A stretch of DNA of 64,000 nucleotides from Solirubrobacteraceae bacterium (GTDB lineage: Bacteria; Actinomycetota; Thermoleophilia; Solirubrobacterales; Solirubrobacteraceae), in contig JAEMQS010000005.1 of assembly GCA_016463765.1 (NCBI GenBank), forward strand, positions 1 through 64,000, in the 5' to 3' direction. The first letter of the stretch is position 1. Each line of letters begins with the position of its first letter. The notes under the pieces are model-generated. The model saw only the letters and a program-made list of their open reading frames with translations, had not been told where the DNA came from and ran no database searches. Shown piece by piece: positions 45,596-53,284 of the stretch. The position numbers and the translations under genes were made by a program.

Positions 45596-45601
45596 AGCGT
45601 A
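45596..45601 (-). promoter_or_regulatory. Candidate -10 element of nadE
   Basis: TACGCT on the reverse strand, 9 bases before the nadE ATG. No Shine-Dalgarno sequence is seen. Confidence 0.42.
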
Positions 45602-45649
45602 CGACGTGGGGGACCGGCCGGGTGCGAGCCGCGCTGCAGGCGCGGCGGG

Positions 45650-46075
45650 TCAGTCCTGGTCAGACGTGCCGAGCAGGCCTTCGACGAACGCCCGCAGCTG
45701 CGGGTCGTCGGCCGTGGAGACGCGCAGCACGCGGGTGTCGCTCAGCGCGACGATGCCGCCGGCCTCGGGCGCCGCGCGGACGATGACGGCCTGCCCGGCC
45801 TGCTCGAGCTCAGGTGAGGCGGGGCCGGCGATCTCCTCGGCGAGGGCCTGCAGCGCCGGCCCGTCCGCGTCGCTGGCGTGGAGGAGGACGACGTTGCCGG
45901 GGACGCCGACGTCGGCGGCGTCACCCAGCGCGTCGACGGCGTCACCCCGCGGCTCCCCGGGGCCGGATCCCGTCGACACCGACGCGGAGTCGCGGTCGTT
46001 GGCGAACATCGTGAGGGCCAACCCGCCGATCGCGACGAGGACGACGACGAGGACGGCGACGCCTGCGATCCTCAC
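45650..46075 (-). CDS. Membrane-anchored protein of unknown function
   Basis: This 141-residue protein has an N-terminal membrane segment (IAGVAVLVVVLVAIGGLALT), then a Ser/Gly linker and a soluble domain (about 60-141) with VPGNVVLLHASDADGPALQA and VLRVSTADDPQLRAFVEG. The domain layout looks thioredoxin-like but has no Cys. It overlaps the acyltransferase stop by GTGA and is probably cotranscribed with it; no function is assigned. Confidence 0.65.
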   Translation of the reverse strand: MRIAGVAVLVVVLVAIGGLALTMFANDRDSASVSTGSGPGEPRGDAVDALGDAADVGVPGNVVLLHASDADGPALQALAEEIAGPASPELEQAGQAVIVRAAPEAGGIVALSDTRVLRVSTADDPQLRAFVEGLLGTSDQD

Positions 46076-47514
46076 GCGGGGCCCGCGGACCGGGCGAAAC
46101 GCCGCTGCGGTTCGGGTCGGGGCTCGCCCGCGGCCGCCAGCATCGCGCCGACCGCGTGGTCGAGATCCGCGGCGAGCAGGTCGAGGTCCGGGACGGCGTC
46201 GTAGTCGGCGAGCAGCCCGAACCCGAGGCGGCCGTCGTAGGAGAGGACGGCGATGTTCAGCGCGAGACGGTCGTACACGGGCACGACAGGGTAGAGCGCC
46301 CGCAGCCGGCGGCCGAGGACGTAGAGCGGGAACTGCGGGCCCGGGACGTTCGTCACCACGACGTTGCAGTAGCGCTGGTGCGGCGCGAGGCGCATCGCCT
46401 GCGACAGGATCGTGGGGGGCGCGAAGCCCAGGAGCTCCGTGATCGCCTGGGCGCCGACGGCCTGGCCGGATTCCTTGAGGTCGCCCATCGCGGCGCGGAC
46501 CTCGCGCAGCAGCTCCACCGGGTCCTCGATCCCGACCGGCAGGGGCGCCCACATCGCGGCGACCTTGTTGCCGAGCGCGCCCCGCTGGTCTGCGCTGCGC
46601 ACGGAGACCGGGACCATGGCTCGCAGGACGACGCCGTCGGTCTCGAACCCGCGGCGGCGCAGGAACCGCCCGAGCGAGAGCGCCACTGCTGCGAGGACCA
46701 CGTCGTTGACGGTCCCGCCGAGGTGGTTCTTGATCTGCTTGAACTCCGCCAAGTCGGCGTCGACCCACGCGTACCGGCGGTGGGGCCCGATCGCGACGTT
46801 CAGGGGCGTCAGCGGGACGGGGCGCATCCCGACGAGCGCGAACCCGCCCATGTCCCGCACCTGGCGCAGGAACTTCCCCGCGACGCGGCGCGGGCCGACC
46901 GAGAGGGAGACGAGCTCCTCGACGATGGCGCGCGGCTGGACGAGGCGCTCGGTGATCGCGCCGCTCAGCAGCTGCGCCTTGGTGGGCAGCGGGCGCGGCG
47001 CCCACCGGGCGGCGGCCCGCGCCGGCGGGCGTGCCGGCTGCTCGTCGAGGTCGTACATGATCGTCGTGATGTCGACGCCGCTGACGCCGTCGACGAGGGC
47101 GTGGTGCGTCTTGCTGAGCATCGCCCACCGTCCGTCCCGGAGCCCTTCGACCATCCAGATCTCCCACAGCGGCCGGTCGCGATCCAGGCGCTGGGCGAAG
47201 ACCCGCCCCGCGAGACGGCGGAGTTCCTCGTCACCGCCGGGACGCGGCAGCGCGGTGTGCCGCAGGTGGTAGCGCAGATTGAAGTGGGGGTCGTCGACCC
47301 AGATCGGCCGGCCCTGCTGCGCAGGGATCTCCGCGACGCGCTGGCGGTAGCGGGGGACCAGATCGAGCCGGCTCTCGACGTGGTCGCACAGGTCCTCGAA
47401 CGCGGGCGCCGGGCCGTCGAACACGGTCAGCGATGCCACGTGCATGTGCGCGTTGCCGTCCTCGAGCCGCAGGAAGGAGGTGTCGAGGCCCGAGAGGCGG
47501 TCGCCGGAGTCCAT
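46072..47514 (-). CDS. WS/DGAT family acyltransferase (wax ester/triacylglycerol synthase)
   Basis: This 480-residue protein has the catalytic HHxxxDG as KTHHALVDGVSG (about residue 127), N-terminal LSGLDTSFLRLEDGNAHMHV, ending with ALNIAVLSYDGRLGFGLLAD. Family members join acyl-CoA to fatty alcohol or diacylglycerol to make wax esters or storage triacylglycerol at the membrane. Start at 47514 (MDSGDRLSGLD) is preferred over an ATG 36 bases upstream, which adds non-family residues. It is divergent from a sigma factor gene across an 89-base gap that contains nested inverted repeats. Confidence 0.9.
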   Translation of the reverse strand: MDSGDRLSGLDTSFLRLEDGNAHMHVASLTVFDGPAPAFEDLCDHVESRLDLVPRYRQRVAEIPAQQGRPIWVDDPHFNLRYHLRHTALPRPGGDEELRRLAGRVFAQRLDRDRPLWEIWMVEGLRDGRWAMLSKTHHALVDGVSGVDITTIMYDLDEQPARPPARAAARWAPRPLPTKAQLLSGAITERLVQPRAIVEELVSLSVGPRRVAGKFLRQVRDMGGFALVGMRPVPLTPLNVAIGPHRRYAWVDADLAEFKQIKNHLGGTVNDVVLAAVALSLGRFLRRRGFETDGVVLRAMVPVSVRSADQRGALGNKVAAMWAPLPVGIEDPVELLREVRAAMGDLKESGQAVGAQAITELLGFAPPTILSQAMRLAPHQRYCNVVVTNVPGPQFPLYVLGRRLRALYPVVPVYDRLALNIAVLSYDGRLGFGLLADYDAVPDLDLLAADLDHAVGAMLAAAGEPRPEPQRRFARSAGPA

Positions 47515-47547
47515 CGTCCGATTGTGTCGGTCGCACACCTTGCTTGC

Positions 47548-47586
47548 CAACCTTCAACAGAGTGTGTAAGGTTGTTGCACACTCTG
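47548..47586. promoter_or_regulatory. Two interleaved inverted repeats between acyltransferase and sigma genes
   Basis: CAGAGTGTG (47558-47566) and CACACTCTG (47578-47586) are perfect 9-base arms; CAACCTT (47548-47554) and AAGGTTG (47568-47574) are perfect 7-base arms interleaved with them. TAAGGT, a possible sigma-gene -10, falls between the arms. A dimeric regulator controlling both divergent genes is plausible, possibly through alternative RNA or DNA structures. Confidence 0.5.
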
Positions 47587-47603
47587 AAGAAGGACTCCCC
47601 CTC

Positions 47604-48143
47604 ATGGATCTCTCGGACGCCTCAACCTTTGCCGCCATGTACGAGCAGCACCGCCGTGGCGTCTACAACGCCGCTTTCCGGATCTCGCAGAACGCCGCGC
47701 AGGCCCAGGACGTCACACAGGACGTGTTCCTCCGCGTGTGGCGCAACCCGCAGAAGTTCGATCAGCGCCGTGGAGAGCTCGGCAGCTACCTGCGGCTGAT
47801 GGCGCGATCACGGGCGCTGGACCTCTGGCGCGAGGGCCAGGCCGCCGGCCGCGCGACCGACAAGCTGAAGGTCGTCGTCACGCACGAGGCGCCGCGGCGC
47901 GACGCGCGTCCCGAGGACGAGGTCGAGCGCGACGCGTCACGCAGCGTCGTGCGCGAGGCGCTGAAGGATCTGCCCCTGGCCCAGCGTGAGGCGCTGGTGC
48001 TGTCCTACTGGGGCGGGATGACCGCCGACGAGGTCGCCTCCCACGTGGGCGTGCCCCTCGGCACCGCCAAGAGCCGCATCCGCCTCGGCCTGACCAAGCT
48101 GCGCGACCGCGTCGAGGACGGCGCCCTGCCCGTCGCCGCCTAG
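47604..48143 (+). CDS. ECF-like RNA polymerase sigma factor
   Basis: This 179-residue protein has sigma region 2 (about 10-78: MYEQHRRGVYNAAFRISQNA, AQDVTQDVFLRVWRNPQKF) and region 4 (about 112-172: LPLAQREALVLSYWGGMTAD, VPLGTAKSRIRLGLTKLRD). There is no sigma region 3. The promoter it recognises is unknown. No anti-sigma gene follows it; instead a stable hairpin lies after the stop. The ATG at 47604 follows AAGGA at 9 bases. Confidence 0.92.
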   Translation: MDLSDASTFAAMYEQHRRGVYNAAFRISQNAAQAQDVTQDVFLRVWRNPQKFDQRRGELGSYLRLMARSRALDLWREGQAAGRATDKLKVVVTHEAPRRDARPEDEVERDASRSVVREALKDLPLAQREALVLSYWGGMTADEVASHVGVPLGTAKSRIRLGLTKLRDRVEDGALPVAA

Positions 48144-48155
48144 CCGGTCCTGCGT

Positions 48156-48188
48156 CTGGGAAATCGCTCATATGCAGCGATTTCCCAG
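48156..48188. terminator. Perfect hairpin after the sigma factor gene
   Basis: CTGGGAAATCGCT and AGCGATTTCCCAG pair perfectly over 13 bases around CATATGC. It begins 13 bases after the sigma-gene stop. No T tract follows, so this is a high-GC terminator-like element or an RNA-processing hairpin. It separates the sigma gene from the riboswitch. Confidence 0.55.
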
Positions 48189-48260
48189 CGTGACGCTGTG
48201 TGACCGCACCCACACGAAGGGGCCGAGAACGGTCCTAGCGTGGTGATGACGCAATACAAC

Positions 48261-48436
48261 CTGCCGAGTCGCCTGCGGTCATCCGCGGGCGAACGGGGGA
48301 CCCACTGCCGGCCCGATCCCCTCGGGCCGGACGGGGCGAATCGGCCGCTGCTGCGGCCGTAGCGCCGACCGAGCGATCCGCAGGAGCGGATGACGCCGGG
48401 CGAAGGCGCGAGCCCGTCAGCTAACCCCGTAGGCAG
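48261..48436 (+). ncRNA. Cyclic di-AMP riboswitch (ydaO/yuaA class)
   Basis: Conserved segments of the class are recognisable: GCGGGCGAACGGGGGACCCA (48283-48302), GGGGCGAATCGG (48333-48344), and the 3' block AGCCCGTCAGCTAACCCCGT (48411-48430) followed by AGGC. CTGCC at 48261-48265 pairs with GGCAG at 48432-48436 as the closing P1 stem. CCGGCCCGA and TCGGGCCGG form a perfect 9-base stem at 48308-48330. In Actinobacteria this class usually lies before wall-lysis genes and turns them off when c-di-AMP is high. The coding start is 20 bases after the 3' end. Confidence 0.88.
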
Positions 48437-48444
48437 CACCGCCA

Positions 48445-48455
48445 GGAGGGCCTCC
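48445..48455 (+). promoter_or_regulatory. Shine-Dalgarno sequence able to fold with CCTCC
   Basis: AGGAGGG (48444-48450) is a strong ribosome site 5 bases before the ATG of the RlpA-like gene. It is followed directly by CCTCC, so GGAG and CTCC can pair around GGC. Access to the site could be the riboswitch output, although the aptamer may act on transcription instead. Confidence 0.4.
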
Positions 48456-49391
48456 ATGAGGTTGACGTGCACTGCGTGCGTCCCCGCCGTCGCGGGGACG
48501 CTCATGCTCGCCGCCGCCGTTCCCGCCACGGGTACCGCGGCCGCAGAGCAATCCCGGGTGACCGCGAAGGTCGCCGACCACCATCTCCAGTACGGCCAGC
48601 GACTGGTCGTCCGCGGAGGCGCCCGTCCCGGCGGCTCCGTCGTGCTGCAGTACCGCGCCAACGACGCCGGCGTGTGGACGCCGATCGCCACGACCACCGC
48701 GGCGTCGGACGGGCGCTACCGGGTGAGCGTCGCGCTGTCCCGGTCCGGCGCCGTCCGGGTGACGACGCCCACGCCGATCGCGGCGGCCGCTGCAGGTGGC
48801 GCAGCCACGACGTCGCCCACGACCAGTACCAGGAGGGTGCGTGTCGCAGCGCGACTGCGGACGACATCGGCGCGCCTGAACGTCGCCGCCGGCCGCCGCG
48901 CACGCGTCAGCGGCAGCCTGCGACGGGTCCGCGAGGGGCGCACCGTGACCCTCCAGGCCCGGACCGGCGGCCGCTGGCGCACCGTCGACCGCGATCGGAC
49001 CGACCGACGCGGCCGGTTCGCGCTGTCGACCGTCGCGCGCCGGACAGCCGACCTGCGCGTGCGGTTCGCCGGCGACGCGCTGAACGCCGGATCGCGGGTG
49101 AAGGTCGGCCGGATGCGCGCCTTCCGCCGCTCCTTCGCGTCGTGGTACGGCCCGGGGTTCTACGGCAACCGGACCGCGTGCGGCCAGACGTTCCACGCGG
49201 GGATCATGGGTGTGGCGCACAAGACGCTGCCCTGCGGCACGCGGCTGACGTTCCGCCGGGGATCGAAGCTCGTGCACGCCCGGGTCGTCGACCGCGGCCC
49301 GTTCCACGCGGGGCGCGAGTTCGACCTGTCTCCCGCCGTCAAACAGGCGCTGGGCTTCGGGTCGACGGGCCCGGTGTGGGTCGCGACGTAG
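48456..49391 (+). CDS. Secreted RlpA-like double-psi beta-barrel protein under riboswitch control
   Basis: This 311-residue protein has a signal peptide (about 1-30, ending AAAVPATGTAAA). Two Ig-like beta domains (about 33-110 and 130-215) with LTCxx-free, Arg-rich strands precede the RlpA barrel (about 220-311): FASWYGPGFYGNRTACGQ, GVAHKTLPCGTRLTF, VVDRGPFHAGREFDLS. RlpA proteins cleave naked peptidoglycan strands; the conserved Asp in VVDRGPF and the upstream His are present. A wall-remodelling role fits the c-di-AMP riboswitch upstream. The ATG follows AGGAGGG by 5 bases. Confidence 0.9.
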   Translation: MRLTCTACVPAVAGTLMLAAAVPATGTAAAEQSRVTAKVADHHLQYGQRLVVRGGARPGGSVVLQYRANDAGVWTPIATTTAASDGRYRVSVALSRSGAVRVTTPTPIAAAAAGGAATTSPTTSTRRVRVAARLRTTSARLNVAAGRRARVSGSLRRVREGRTVTLQARTGGRWRTVDRDRTDRRGRFALSTVARRTADLRVRFAGDALNAGSRVKVGRMRAFRRSFASWYGPGFYGNRTACGQTFHAGIMGVAHKTLPCGTRLTFRRGSKLVHARVVDRGPFHAGREFDLSPAVKQALGFGSTGPVWVAT

Positions 49392-49433
49392 ATCCGGCCA
49401 GGCACTGACCGCCGGAGGGGGCATCCTGCAGGG

Positions 49434-50486
49434 GTGCCCCCGCTCGTCGCGCACATCGATCTCGACGCGTTCTACGCCAGCGTCGAGCTGCAACGCCGCC
49501 CCGAGCTGCGCGGGCTGCCCGTGATCGTGTCCGGCAGCGGGCCCCGGGCGGTCGTCACCACCGCGTCGTACGAGGCGCGCAAGTTCGGCGTCGGGTCGGC
49601 CATGCCCACCTCGCGGGCGCGGCGGCTGTGCCCGGACGCGATCCTCGTGCCGCCCGACTTCGAGGCGTACAAGGAGATGTCGGCGCGGGTGATGGCCATC
49701 GTCCGCGCGCACGTGGAGACGGTCGAACAGCTCGGTCTCGACGAGGCGTACCTGGACCTGACCGGCCACGTCGCCCCGCGCGCGGCGATGCGCCGCCTGG
49801 TGGTGGACATCCATACCCACTGCCGCCTGCACTGCTCGGTCGGGATCGGGCCGAATCGCCTCGTGGCCAAGGTGGCCTCCGATGCGGAGAAGCCCCGCGG
49901 GTTCGTGGTCCTCTCGCGCGAGGAGGCGTGCCGGCGCTTCGCCGACGCCTCGCCCGGCCTGGTTCCCGGCATCGGCCCCAAGACCGTCGAGCGCCTGACG
50001 CGACTCGGCATCCGCACGCTGGCGGGGCTGGCGGCCGCCGATGAGGCCGACCTGACCTCCATCTTCGGTCCCAACCACGGGCGCGAGCTGCGTCAGCGCG
50101 CCCGCTTCGAGGGCTCCGCGGTGGTGACGCCGGTCCGCGAGGCGGTGTCGGAGTCGCGGGAGCGGACCTTCGACATCGACGTCGCCGACCCCGTCCGTCA
50201 GGAGGCGCTGTTGCGCGAGCTGGCGGCGGAGCTGTGCGCCCGGGTGCAGAAGGCCGGCGCGCGCGGCCGGACGATCGGGATCAAGGTGCGGCTGGACGAC
50301 TTCACGACGGTGACCCGCGCCCGCACGCTCCCGGTGGCCGTCGACGACGGCGCGCTGGTGGCGGACGTCGCCGCGGAGCTGCTGCGTGAGTACGCGCCGG
50401 CACGGCCGGTCCGGCTGCTCGGCGTCCGCCTGGCGGGCCTCGACCACGAGGGGGCCGAGGGCGGACAGCTGGCCCTGCCGCTATAG
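49434..50486 (+). CDS. dinB: DNA polymerase IV (DinB, Y-family)
   Basis: This 350-residue translesion polymerase has the catalytic carboxylates in VAHIDLDAFYASVELQRRPELRG (cited as HIDLDAFYASVE) and LGLDEAYLDLTG (about residue 105). The nucleotide-binding YEARKFGVGSAMPTSRARRL and the helix-hairpin-helix VPGIGPKTVERLTRLGI (about 180) are clear. A little-finger domain follows. No beta-clamp motif QxxLPL-type is obvious except the C-terminal GGQLALPL, which fits it. GTG start at 49434 is the family N-terminus. Confidence 0.93.
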   Translation: MPPLVAHIDLDAFYASVELQRRPELRGLPVIVSGSGPRAVVTTASYEARKFGVGSAMPTSRARRLCPDAILVPPDFEAYKEMSARVMAIVRAHVETVEQLGLDEAYLDLTGHVAPRAAMRRLVVDIHTHCRLHCSVGIGPNRLVAKVASDAEKPRGFVVLSREEACRRFADASPGLVPGIGPKTVERLTRLGIRTLAGLAAADEADLTSIFGPNHGRELRQRARFEGSAVVTPVREAVSESRERTFDIDVADPVRQEALLRELAAELCARVQKAGARGRTIGIKVRLDDFTTVTRARTLPVAVDDGALVADVAAELLREYAPARPVRLLGVRLAGLDHEGAEGGQLALPL

Positions 50487-50489
50487 GCT
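50484..50489 (+). promoter_or_regulatory. Candidate -10 element of hydrolase gene overlapping the dinB stop
   Basis: TAGGCT begins with the TAG stop codon of dinB and lies 7 bases before the ATG at 50497. Confidence 0.42.
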
Positions 50490-50496
50490 CCAGGGC

Positions 50497-51315
50497 ATGC
50501 CCAAGGTCACGGTCAACGACGTCGAGCTGTACTACGAGCGCCGCGGCCAGGGAGAACCGCTCCTCCTGATCATGGGGATGAGCGGAAACACGGTGCATTG
50601 GGGCGAGCCGTTCCTCACCGAACTCGAGCAGCGCTTCGAGGTCATCGTCTATGACCACCGCGGGATCGGCCAGAGCGCCGAGCACTGGGACGCGTTCACC
50701 ATCACGCAGCTGGCCGAGGACGCGATCGGCCTGCTCGACGCGCTCGAGCTCGATCGCGTCCACGTCTGCGGCATCTCGATGGGCGGGATGGTCGCGCAGG
50801 ACCTCGCGCTCGCAGCCCCGGACCGGGTGGCGACCCTGACACTGGGCTGCACGTTCTGCGGCGGCCCGGAGGCGCAGTTCGGCACGCCCGAGGACATGCA
50901 GTTCCTCGCCGAGGCGATGGGCTCCGGCGACCGCGACCGTGCCCTGCGCGCGGGCTTCGAGCTCAACGTCTCGTCTGCGTGGGGGGCAGAGGCGGGGAAC
51001 TACGACCTGTACCTGGAGCGGGCCACCAAGCACCCCGCGGCGGTGGCGTTCATCGGCCTGCAGATGCAGGCGATCGCCGGCCACGACACAAGCGCGCGGC
51101 TGGGGGAGATCACCACGCCGACGCTCGTCATCCACGGCACGCTCGACCGGATGCTGCCCGTCGCCAACGGCGAGCTCATCGGGCGGCTGATCCCCGGCGC
51201 GCGCACCGAGATCTTCGAGGGCGTCGGCCACCTCTTCTTCTGGGAGCGGCCGGAGGAGTCGGCGGCGCTCATCCGTGAGCACGCCGCCGCGGTTTCCGCG
51301 GCGCCTGCTCAGTAG
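50497..51315 (+). CDS. Alpha/beta hydrolase
   Basis: This 272-residue protein has the alpha/beta-hydrolase core: LLLIMGMSGNTVHWG (oxyanion region), the Ser nucleophile in VHVCGISMGGMVAQDLAL (about residue 93), Asp in IHGTLDRMLPVANG (about 220) and His in FEGVGHLFFWERP (about 250). The sequence is like the 3-oxoadipate enol-lactonase/esterase group; no substrate is set. It is preceded by a candidate leaderless start. It is convergent with the thioredoxin gene, overlapping its end by 7 bases. Confidence 0.88.
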   Translation: MPKVTVNDVELYYERRGQGEPLLLIMGMSGNTVHWGEPFLTELEQRFEVIVYDHRGIGQSAEHWDAFTITQLAEDAIGLLDALELDRVHVCGISMGGMVAQDLALAAPDRVATLTLGCTFCGGPEAQFGTPEDMQFLAEAMGSGDRDRALRAGFELNVSSAWGAEAGNYDLYLERATKHPAAVAFIGLQMQAIAGHDTSARLGEITTPTLVIHGTLDRMLPVANGELIGRLIPGARTEIFEGVGHLFFWERPEESAALIREHAAAVSAAPAQ

Positions 51316-52043
51316 AGCGCGGTCGCGAGGCGCCGACGGGCGTCGCGCGCGAACGGGTGCTCGACCCCCAGGCGGTCGAGCGCGGCGACGACGATGCGCC
51401 GCAGGTCGTCCTTGTCGTCCCCCGCGCCGGGCATGAGTTCGAGCAGCGCATCGACGCCGCGTTCGGTGTCGCCGGAGTCCAGGGTGGCGAACGCCTCGGC
51501 GTAGGTCGGGTTCCCGGCCAGCCGGATCCGGCTCACGAGACCCTCGGCCTGGAAACCGGGCAGGCCGTCGGCCAGCTCCAGCGCCCCGGCCTCGTCGCCC
51601 TGGGCGTGCAGGAGGTGGGCGAGCGCCGCTGCGGCGTCGGTCCGTGCCGGCTCGAGCTCCAGCGCGCGACGCAGCGAGGCCTCATCGCCCGCGGCGACGA
51701 GCTGGTCGACCTCGGACGGCACGAGCCCGTCGAAGAACCGCTCGACCTCGGTGGGCGGCTTCGCACCGACGAACTCATCCACGATCGCCCCGTCGCGGAA
51801 CGCCTTGACGGCGGGAATGCCCTGGATGCCGAAGCTCTGCGCGAGCCGCTGGTTGGCGTCGGTGTCGACCTTCGCGAGGACGACGGCGCCCTCCCGGCGG
51901 TTGGCGGCAGCCTCCAGCGCGGGGGTGAGCTGACGGCACGGCCCGCACCACTCGGCCCAGAAGTCGACGACGACCGGCACCTGCCGCGAGCGGTCGACGA
52001 CCTCCTGCTGGAACGTGGCCTCGGTGACGTCGATCACGGTCAT
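51309..52043 (-). CDS. Thioredoxin-domain co-chaperone, YbbN/CnoX-like
   Basis: This 244-residue protein has an N-terminal thioredoxin domain with an intact CGPC active site (VVDFWAEWCGPCRQLTPALE, about residue 25-44). A C-terminal TPR-like domain (about 118-244) has EASLRRALELEPARTDAAAALAHLL and related helices. In E. coli CnoX lacks one Cys but binds chaperonins, while other bacteria keep CxxC; this one likely has redox activity. The start at 52043 begins MTVIDVTEATFQQEVV, as in the family. Confidence 0.9.
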   Translation of the reverse strand: MTVIDVTEATFQQEVVDRSRQVPVVVDFWAEWCGPCRQLTPALEAAANRREGAVVLAKVDTDANQRLAQSFGIQGIPAVKAFRDGAIVDEFVGAKPPTEVERFFDGLVPSEVDQLVAAGDEASLRRALELEPARTDAAAALAHLLHAQGDEAGALELADGLPGFQAEGLVSRIRLAGNPTYAEAFATLDSGDTERGVDALLELMPGAGDDKDDLRRIVVAALDRLGVEHPFARDARRRLATALY

Positions 52044-52064
52044 GTCAGCGATGGTAGGCCACCG

Positions 52065-52070
52065 TAGTCT
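52065..52070 (+). promoter_or_regulatory. Candidate -10 element of the second hydrolase gene
   Basis: TAGTCT lies 7 bases before the ATG at 52078. The divergent thioredoxin gene starts 34 bases away, so the two promoters would overlap. Confidence 0.42.
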
Positions 52071-52077
52071 GAGCGCC

Positions 52078-52893
52078 ATGGCCGAGCATGAGATCGATCG
52101 CGACGGGACGGCGCTGAGCGTCAGCGACGACGGAGAGGGGCCGCCGGTGGTCCTGCTGCACGGGCTGACCGCCACCCGCCGGTACGTCGTCATGGGCTCC
52201 AAGGCGCTGGAGCGCGGGGGCCATCGCGTGGTCGCCTATGACGCCCGCGGCCATGGGCGCTCGTCCCCGGCGCCCGACGCCACGGCGTACGGCTACGACG
52301 CGCTCGCCGCGGACCTGCTGGCGGTGCTCGACGGTCTCGGGATCACGCGGGCGACCCTCGCCGGTGCCTCGATGGGGGCGCACACGATCGCGGCCTTCGC
52401 CCTCGCGCACCCCGAGCGGGTGGCGGGCGCGTGCCTGGTCACCCCGGCGTTCGCGCCCGGGCGTGATCCCGGGCTTGCGCACTGGGACCTGCTGGCCGAG
52501 GGACTGCGGAGCGGCGGGGTGGACGGGTTCGTCGCGGCGTACCCGTTCGCCCAGGTGCCGGAGGCGTGGCGGGAGACGGTGGAGAAGGTCGTGCGCCAGC
52601 GGCTGGCGCAGCATCGCCATCCTGACGCGGTCGCCGACGCGCTCCAGGCCGTGCCGCGGTCGAACCCGTTCGGGGCGCTGACGCAGCTCAGTCAGATCGA
52701 CGCGCCGGTCGCGGTGGTCGCGAGCCGGGACGAGGCCGATCCGGGCCATCCCCTCGAGGTGGGACGGGCGTGGACGGACGCGATCCCCGGCGCGGTGCTC
52801 CACGTCGAAGAGGACGGGAGATCCCCGCTGGCATGGCAGGGGGGACAGCTCTCCCGCATCATCGCGGACGTGGCGGCAGCCGCCACCGGGTGA
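52078..52893 (+). CDS. Alpha/beta hydrolase
   Basis: This 271-residue protein: VVLLHGLTATRRYVV, the nucleophile elbow LAGASMGAHTIAAFAL (about residue 98), DEADPGHPLEVG (Asp, about 218). The general-base His near the C-terminus is not clear, so the triad may be incomplete. It is not closely similar to the hydrolase at 50497. The substrate is unknown. Confidence 0.82.
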   Translation: MAEHEIDRDGTALSVSDDGEGPPVVLLHGLTATRRYVVMGSKALERGGHRVVAYDARGHGRSSPAPDATAYGYDALAADLLAVLDGLGITRATLAGASMGAHTIAAFALAHPERVAGACLVTPAFAPGRDPGLAHWDLLAEGLRSGGVDGFVAAYPFAQVPEAWRETVEKVVRQRLAQHRHPDAVADALQAVPRSNPFGALTQLSQIDAPVAVVASRDEADPGHPLEVGRAWTDAIPGAVLHVEEDGRSPLAWQGGQLSRIIADVAAAATG

Positions 52894-52913
52894 TCGGCCG
52901 TGGTGCCGCAGGA

Positions 52914-52942
52914 CCGGCCCCCCGGGTATGGCAGGGGGCCGG
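52914..52942. terminator. Two-way terminator hairpin between hydrolase and HU genes
   Basis: CCGGCCCCC and GGGGGCCGG are perfect 9-base arms around an 11-base loop, placed between the ends of the convergent hydrolase and HU genes. Confidence 0.6.
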
Positions 52943-52967
52943 CCGCCGACGGCGGATGGTCCGAGTG

Positions 52968-53246
52968 TTAGTTCAGAGCCTTCTTGAGGCCCGCGGCGGC
53001 CGAGAACTTCGCGGCGTTGCTCGCGGCGATCTTGATCGTCTCGCCCGTGGCCGGGTTACGGCCCTCACGGGCGGCACGCTTGCTCACGCTGAACTTCCCG
53101 AATCCGGACACCGCGACCTCGCCGCCACCGGCGAGCTCCTTGGTGATCGATTCAAAGGTGGCCTCGATGGCCTCCTTCGCCTGCGCCTGGGAAAGGCCGG
53201 TGTCTCCGGCGACCTTCTGGGCAAGCTCCTGCTTCGTCAAGGACAT
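52968..53246 (-). CDS. hup: DNA-binding protein HU
   Basis: This 92-residue histone-like protein: MSLTKQELAQKVAGDTGLSQ at the N-terminus, the GFGKFSVSKRAAREGRNPAT arm with GRNPxTG, and a short C-terminal AGLKKALN. It bends DNA and compacts the nucleoid. It has no Lys-rich tail like the mycobacterial form. The ATG at 53246 follows GGGAG at 9 bases; a longer frame upstream is ruled out by the sequence. Confidence 0.95.
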   Translation of the reverse strand: MSLTKQELAQKVAGDTGLSQAQAKEAIEATFESITKELAGGGEVAVSGFGKFSVSKRAAREGRNPATGETIKIAASNAAKFSAAAGLKKALN

Positions 53247-53284
53247 TGAACAGCTCCCTCTGGGTTGCTCCTGAGGCGGGCAAA

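Noticed and set aside
47515-47550. Longer start for the acyltransferase at 47550
   Set aside because: The extra residues (MASKVCDRHNRT) have no family similarity, and the frame would extend into the divergent regulatory repeats.
48156-48188. Recombination or attachment site
   Set aside because: It is a perfect hairpin after a gene end, with no integrase or cassette nearby; a terminator-like structure is simpler.
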